From Phallus indusiatus (lineage: Eukaryota > Basidiomycota > Agaricomycetes > Phallales > Phallaceae): DNA of 64,000 nt. The position numbers were made by a program, and so were the translations under genes. The notes under the pieces are model-generated. The model did not search any database. It saw nothing but the letters and a program-made list of their open reading frames with translations, and was not told the origin of the DNA. The stretch covers positions 930,001 through 994,000 of the forward strand of contig JAQFWX010000002.1 in NCBI GenBank assembly GCA_027605045.1, given 5' to 3'. This document shows positions 59,003 to 64,000 of the stretch, one piece after another. Positions within the stretch are counted from its first letter, which is position 1; each line of letters starts with the position of its first letter.

Positions 59003-61289
59003 CTAAGCAGAATCCACGGCTATTAGTCGAAATTCGTGCCCTCCATCCGGATCTGTTGTTTCCGGAATTATTTCGCATGTGAGGTTGTGGTTACCTGGTT
59101 TGACGTTTTCCGCGACCACTTCAACTCTGATAAATGATGTAAACATTATACTGTTGTAGGTAAACAAGAGAGAAGAGGGGGATTACCTGGCAAGATTGCT
59201 TTATGAAGAGTGGAACGGTGTTTTAGCATGGGGACTCTTTTCATACAAAGTAAGGAAAAAAGACAACATACTATTGTTCATATTGCCACCATGACACAAT
59301 TCTGGTCCCATGCTCTCGATCATTGTCGATCCAACAAAACACGTCGCCCAATCCGAAAACCTTGCTACGCAAGTAGGTAATTCTTACTCGGCCCATCACA
59401 CCTACTTGGACCTCGAATTTGACGTAGTCGCCTACTTTGTCCGCCCGAAGGTATGGTTTTTCCATATCGCCTTTGTATGTCCAAACCTCCCTAAAAAAAT
59501 TGCATCACACGGATTATCGCTAGATTCTTTGAACGTACCATCCTTTAGTTTCAATTGGGGCTAAATAATGGTTTCTCGTACGAACGGAGCGACATGAAGG
59601 TCGAATACTTCCTACTTCTTTAGTGCGATTATATTTGTCAAAAAGACGCAACTAGTAAGTAAAACAAAATTGAGTTCGTACAATTCCGATAAAAAAAGGA
59701 AACCTTACCCGAGGTATGTCTTCCATATCATTGAAATTGGGAAGTTTCCCATTATCGCTGACGAACGTATTAGGCCGAACCTTTTCCTCCTCTATAGCAC
59801 ACAGTTGACGCTGCGTATAGGCACTCAAGAGATCTGCCATTATTTTGTGGCCATGGACGCTGACCTATGACGCCAGTGATGAGTGAAGTCTTCTTAGGGA
59901 GGGTTTGCTCTCACATGTCGGAAATCAACTTTTCCGTCGTCGTACACATAGAAATAGTGCTCATCGAGCGAAACATCTTTTAGAATATGAGGAAGAAGCA
60001 TGTTGCGCAGGTTTATTATAGGGGTATCTGTATCGATTATTATCAACGATCTAGGTTTCACATTTTAACAATTAAAAAAAATACCATAAAATTGTGCAAT
60101 GGCTGAACAGAGTGTATATGTATGAGAGTTAGATCACAAGACTGAAACAGAACGTACGGGTATGTAAATCTCCTCCTAATGTAATAGCTTCAAAAGCCAA
60201 AGCCATAATCTAGTGGTGGTAAGACAGGATAGACTTGACGAGGACAGGAGACAAACCTGAATATTTAGGATCGCGGGACGTTTGGGAAGGTCGAGTAAAC
60301 CACGAAGTAGCCATTCGTATGCCATGGCATTAGGTTCAATTCTAAAAAAAGAATATGCGAAGTGTAATTTGAAAGATATGTGCTTTTATGGCTGTACCTC
60401 TGATCATTGATTGACAGTTCGATGATAACCAAATCTACGTCTTCAGGAATATGCACTTGGAAACACATGCTGAAATAATCTGTTCCCGTGGCAGGAACTG
60501 CACCGTTCACCAGTTCTATTTCTGACATCGGAAGTAGCATCCGTAGCTGATCGAGAAGTTTAAAGGTCCAATTTTGATCTGGATTTGTTAAACCATGCCC
60601 TTTCGTGACTGATCCACCTAGCACGCCAACGAGGATTGGTTGACCAGCCAGCGCTTTTCGTAACACACGTCGAAAACGGGCGTTTGAACCTTCGTAGGTG
60701 CGCGCTTTAGCCAAGTTATGTTCACTGATTATGAAAAAAAGGACTAGGTCAGAATGCTTAGTTTCCATATGTGGAAAGAAAAAGGGACAAACCCGTATTG
60801 GTGACAGTACACGTCGTGCGGCCCACATACTTTACAGAACCTCGGGCCGAGTGTTTCTTGGGGTGGTGGAGGTTTTGCGGCCACTTCGACAATTTGTGTT
60901 TGCAATTCAGTTACTGTGCTTATCTTCGGCGAAGTAGTTGTAACGGTCACTGTTGTTGATTTCATGACTGTTGCTGTTTTCGGTTTCGGTGTCACGAAGA
61001 CGGTAGAGATAGGCTCAGCGACCTGAATTCTCAACTGATCGTGCGTCGGGTTTTGAGACTGAGCATGAGTATGATTTTCACTATCTTGATGAAGCGCTTT
61101 TGTCGAATTGGTCTTTTGTAATTGGTTTACTTGAAGCTGCGACGACTCCTCGGGACCTTTTTTTGCGAGCGGCCAGAAATTGGTCGGGTTAAGATTTTCG
61201 AAGAAGTGAAGATAAGAAAAAACAATGGCGTTGAACAAAAAAAGTGCAATTGCCAGATGCAGCCCGCGAAACTGACGAAAACGCAACAT
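59003..61289 (-). CDS. Membrane-anchored SGNH-hydrolase-like protein, copy 3
   Basis: Third paralog, inverted. Exons (minus): 60793-61289, 60398-60724, 60257-60341, 60158-60209, 60085-60102, 59915-60027, 59709-59864, 59539-59651, 59272-59490, 59187-59198, 59003-59126, giving 571 residues. Every exon from the second on has the same length as in copy 2. Anchor GLHLAIALFLFNAIVFSYLHF, Gln/Thr-rich stalk, CKVCGPHDVYCHQYG, GVLGGSVTKGHG with Ser204, LVNGAVPATGTDY, IELSINDQR, D361-x2-H364 in VDFRH, end GHEFRLIAVDSA. One difference is FQVHIPEDVD where the other copies have FGEHI. It is closest to copy 2, which suggests an inverted duplication. Function as for the other copies. Confidence 0.87.
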
Positions 61290-62473
61290 GGCTGAGGGGG
61301 TGGACGTCGACGATGTGAAGGACGGCGAAAAGCGTCCGGTATCTGCTAGCGCCGCTGTGTTGTGGCTCGAGATCAGAAAACGTTTGCCTTTTCTCCTAGC
61401 GATAGCCTCTCTACGAACGCTGTAAATATAGCCTACATCGAGCAGGTTACGCTGATTGATGTGTTAGAAAAACTATGGCATGACGTCCAATAATCTGCAC
61501 CAAGCTATTCAATTCCGGCAATTCGGCATCCAAATTCGCCAAAAATGTCCTGCAAAGATCCATGACAGTTCTGTGACAGGCTCCACTGTCGAGCTTCTCG
61601 TCGGAGCCGGGCCTTCTTTTGCACTTGTTCTATTCTTTTTGATGGGGAATAACCCGGTTTAGCTTTTTTTCGAATCTAGTATGATAGGAATTTGGAAGCG
61701 GGTACGCCTACTTTTTGTCACGGTCAATGGACTTACTAATTTAAATAAACAGTTGTCGTGGTTTATTTCATCCGAATGCCATTCCAAATCGTTTGAGAAA
61801 AATATGTCGTATGATTCAGGATAAATCATTTTGTTAGTGAGTCAATTTATTAGGAATAGACGTAATTCCACGATGCACAGATACCATCCCCTTCCCGAGC
61901 GCAGATGTAAATTCAACATTCTGCGACTTCAATGCACACGATGTTTAAGTTCGTCGCTTATATAATTCAAATAGAGCATAAAAATTTTATTATTTTAAGA
62001 AAAAAAGGGTACCAAAGGCTCATAGCCCTTGACCAAAGTCAGGCATCTTTTGAACATGAACAGACGCTACGGGCTAGGCGCGAACAAATGTTACGGAGTT
62101 GGACACAAACAAACGTAAAACGAAAAAGGGTAACAAGATGGGTAGACCCTACGACTATTGCTGGGTAGGAAGGCTCTCCAGCCTGAGTAAACGGCCTGCT
62201 CGAAAGGACCGTTCTCATGGCTTATTTCCCCCTTCATCTGTGTTCAAGATCGTTAGCTTGATCTAGATATTATCCCAATTTCTATTCTTGACCAACTTTT
62301 CTTGCATTTACTTGATGGCACTTCATGTAACCGTATATCAGCACTCATGCATCTCCGAAGGTCCGGCCAAACTATCCTCTTCTTCTTGGCACAAGTATAT
62401 AATATGTCGCTTTTTTTCTCTTTAATAACTCACTTTCAAAAAATTTTTATTCACTAATAGTTGTCTTTTCTTC
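61290..62473. other. Intergenic, nothing recognised
   Basis: Promoter of SGNH copy 3 and of the small zinc-finger gene. Short open frames without family features. Confidence 0.4.
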
Positions 62474-62865
62474 ATGAGTCTTCCACACTCCTACTATCTC
62501 GGCGATGACAACTTGTTTCGTGTCATATCTTCCCAACTGTCCAAAACAAACTCGTGTTTGAAAAAATCCGTCCAGCAGACACGCCTGGATACAGGCATTT
62601 CATTCAACCAGAATTCCAATTTAGGTTTGCGAGGACATATCTACAGGATATCAAGTGCTCGTTGTGTCCGCGGGAAACATCATTAATTTGGAGAAATAGA
62701 GATTTCCGAGTGCACCTTGACGTTATGCATCGTGGAATGCATGAAAGTGTAACAAATTTGGAGAGGAGTCGAGTGACCGCACTTCAACCAGATAAATCGG
62801 AGTGGTTCGATATTTATGATAAGCTGTTGTATAACTTCTTTCTCGCGAATCAGGATGATCAGTGA
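62474..62865 (+). CDS. Small protein with one C2H2-like zinc motif
   Basis: Two exons, 62474-62519 and 62576-62865, joined by a 56-nt GT-AG intron, give 111 residues: MSLPHSYYLGDDN, then IKCSLCPRETSLIWRN and FRVHLDVMHRGMHE, ending with an acidic NQDDQ. C-x2-C plus H-x4-H could bind one zinc ion. No wider domain is recognised, and the protein is short. It could be a transcription-factor relic. Confidence is moderate because the intron is inferred only from the frame. Confidence 0.5.
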
Positions 62866-63224
62866 GAACACGGTGACGAAGTGAGAGCCAAGCGATCAAT
62901 GGACATACACCGCTAGTTTAGCCGCCACCGAAGATGTGCGCGTTTGATATTTCTGTTCAAATATAAAATCTTGTGTAACGCAAATCGGAAACACCCTGGG
63001 ACTACGTACGCATAAGTTTAGTAAGTAAAGGAATCGCAGTATATAGAGGTATTTCTAACTGATCGCATCGTACTCTCATTGTATTTGCACAAAACCTCCA
63101 GGCGATGTTTAGAACTCAGAAGTTTTAGAACCAGTTTGGGAACACGAGATGTGCTTTTTAACGACTAGTAACAATACGGGTACTTGACAACTTGAAGATT
63201 TCTGAGATAGCACGAAAAAAAAAC

Positions 63225-63297
63225 TGATCCGGGCCGGACTTGAACCGACGACCTTCTGCGTGTTAAGCAGACGTTCCACCGACTGAACTACCGAACC
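63225..63297 (-). tRNA. tRNA-Val: tRNA-Val (anticodon AAC)
   Basis: 73-nt cloverleaf on the minus strand with no intron. The acceptor arms GGTTCGG and CCGGATC pair with two G-U wobbles; the D stem is GTTC/GAAC; the anticodon stem TCTGC/GCAGA closes the loop TTAACAC, giving anticodon AAC; the T arm GTCGG-TTCAAGT-CCGGC is perfect. The discriminator is A. A and B boxes fit pol III consensus. A run of T follows the 3' end on the minus strand (A-run 63215-63223 on plus), which suits a pol III terminator. Confidence 0.95.
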
Positions 63298-63522
63298 GCA
63301 TTATCTTACCCTATCAGGAAACTATCATCTTAGTGAGGAGTCTAGAGACTGATTGGCCTCCAACCCATCGGGAGATAACTTCGGCTAAAAGTGAATAGCT
63401 CAGGCGACACACCTATCTCATTAATTTTCGCCGAGTATATTCCTTTCGTATCTTGCCACTCAACCCCTGGAATCTATTGCGACGTCCGTCCGTACATCCA
63501 CCATCATCCGTTGAAACCCCCG

Positions 63523-64000
63523 ATGAGGATAGTCGTTACTGGAGCGTGTGGTAGTGTAGGACAATGTGTCGTTCAACACGCCATAGCTCAGGGTCACGAA
63601 GTTATCGGTGTTGATATTGGAGCTGAGCGGAACGCCGACCCCGCCCCGGTCGTTGATGAAGGAAAGGTCGCTAATCCAGTCAAGAAGTATACCTTTATCC
63701 AAGCAGACCTACGAGACTACGAAACAGCGCTCAAAGTATTTGCCAATTGTGATGCGCTCATTCATCTAGCTGCCATACGGTGGCCCGGAGATGGTAGAGT
63801 TGAAACACATAACACGTGTGGTATACTTTTCCTCGGACGCAAACGCTCACTTACTGAATCAAAGAAATGTTACCTTGTCCTGGAATGTGCTTCGAGCAGC
63901 GGCGGAGGTGGGTTAAGTTTGTGATCAAGTCTCACTGGTGTTATCTAATTCTTTACGGTATAGCTTGGTATAACGAGAATCGCACAAGCATCAAGCATTA
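63523..64000 (+). CDS. NAD-dependent epimerase/dehydratase, 5' part
   Basis: Short-chain (extended SDR) sugar epimerase/dehydratase-like protein cut by the window end. Exons so far: 63523-63815, 63865-63907, 63964 onward. The start MRIVVTGACGSVGQCVVQHA has the TGxxGxxG dinucleotide motif; D at the end of beta-2 in EVIGVDIG favours NAD. Then FIQADLRDYETALKVF, DALIHLAAIRWPGDGRVETHNT, NVTLSWNVLRAAAE, LGITRIAQASS, matching the family in order. The catalytic YxxxK lies beyond the window. Strong call for the fold, specific substrate not visible. Confidence 0.9.

Noticed and set aside
1..64000. CRISPR arrays, bacterial operons or phage elements
   Set aside because: Genes with many spliceosomal introns show a eukaryotic genome, and no regularly spaced repeats were seen.

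Overview
The window looks like nuclear DNA of a mushroom-forming basidiomycete (Agaricomycetes, probably Agaricales). Protein genes are cut by many short introns (mostly 45-70 nt, GT-AG, a few GC-AG), and several encoded families are typical of that group: DUF6533 membrane proteins, macrofage-activating-glycoprotein-like secreted proteins, Vid24/GID4 and basidiomycete HNH-type proteins. I rebuilt exon structures by hand from reading frame, splice signals and family conservation. Exon lengths were checked to keep one frame; none has been tested against transcripts.

Layout. 1-10.5 kb holds housekeeping genes: a membrane-type casein kinase I (+), a very large GID4/Vid24 protein (+) and the Ran GTPase (-). 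12.3-19.3 kb holds a sulfotransferase-like gene (-), a secreted-protein pseudogene broken by a 5'-truncated LINE with a 20-bp target-site duplication, and a glutathione S-transferase (-) with a 6-nt exon. 20.8-25.6 kb carries two tandem DUF6533 seven-helix-type membrane genes, the first apparently decaying. 26-36.8 kb has a stray FAD-oxygenase fragment, a JmjC/zinc-finger protein (-) head to head with a ZIP3/RNF212-type RING protein (+), and a full FAD-dependent oxygenase (-). 39.9-48.3 kb has an HNH-like protein (+), a Crb2/Rad9/53BP1-type checkpoint mediator with Tudor and BRCT regions (+), and a dihydrodipicolinate-synthase-family aldolase (-).

49.9-61.3 kb is the most distinctive block. 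Three paralogous membrane-anchored SGNH-hydrolase-like genes (+, +, -) flank two tandem paralogous kinase-like genes (both -). All three SGNH genes keep the same 11-exon structure, including an 18-nt and a 12-nt exon. One kinase-like copy carries a one-base frameshift. The window ends with a small C2H2-like gene, a tRNA-Val(AAC) on the minus strand and the 5' part of an NAD-dependent epimerase gene.

Functional links are limited. The JmjC/RING pair and the Crb2-like gene belong to chromatin, meiosis and repair. The sulfotransferase, GST, FAD oxygenase and aldolase are separate metabolic genes with no visible biosynthetic cluster. The SGNH/kinase block is the best candidate for an uncharacterised locus, possibly concerned with modifying cell-surface or secretory-pathway glycans, but that role is inference.
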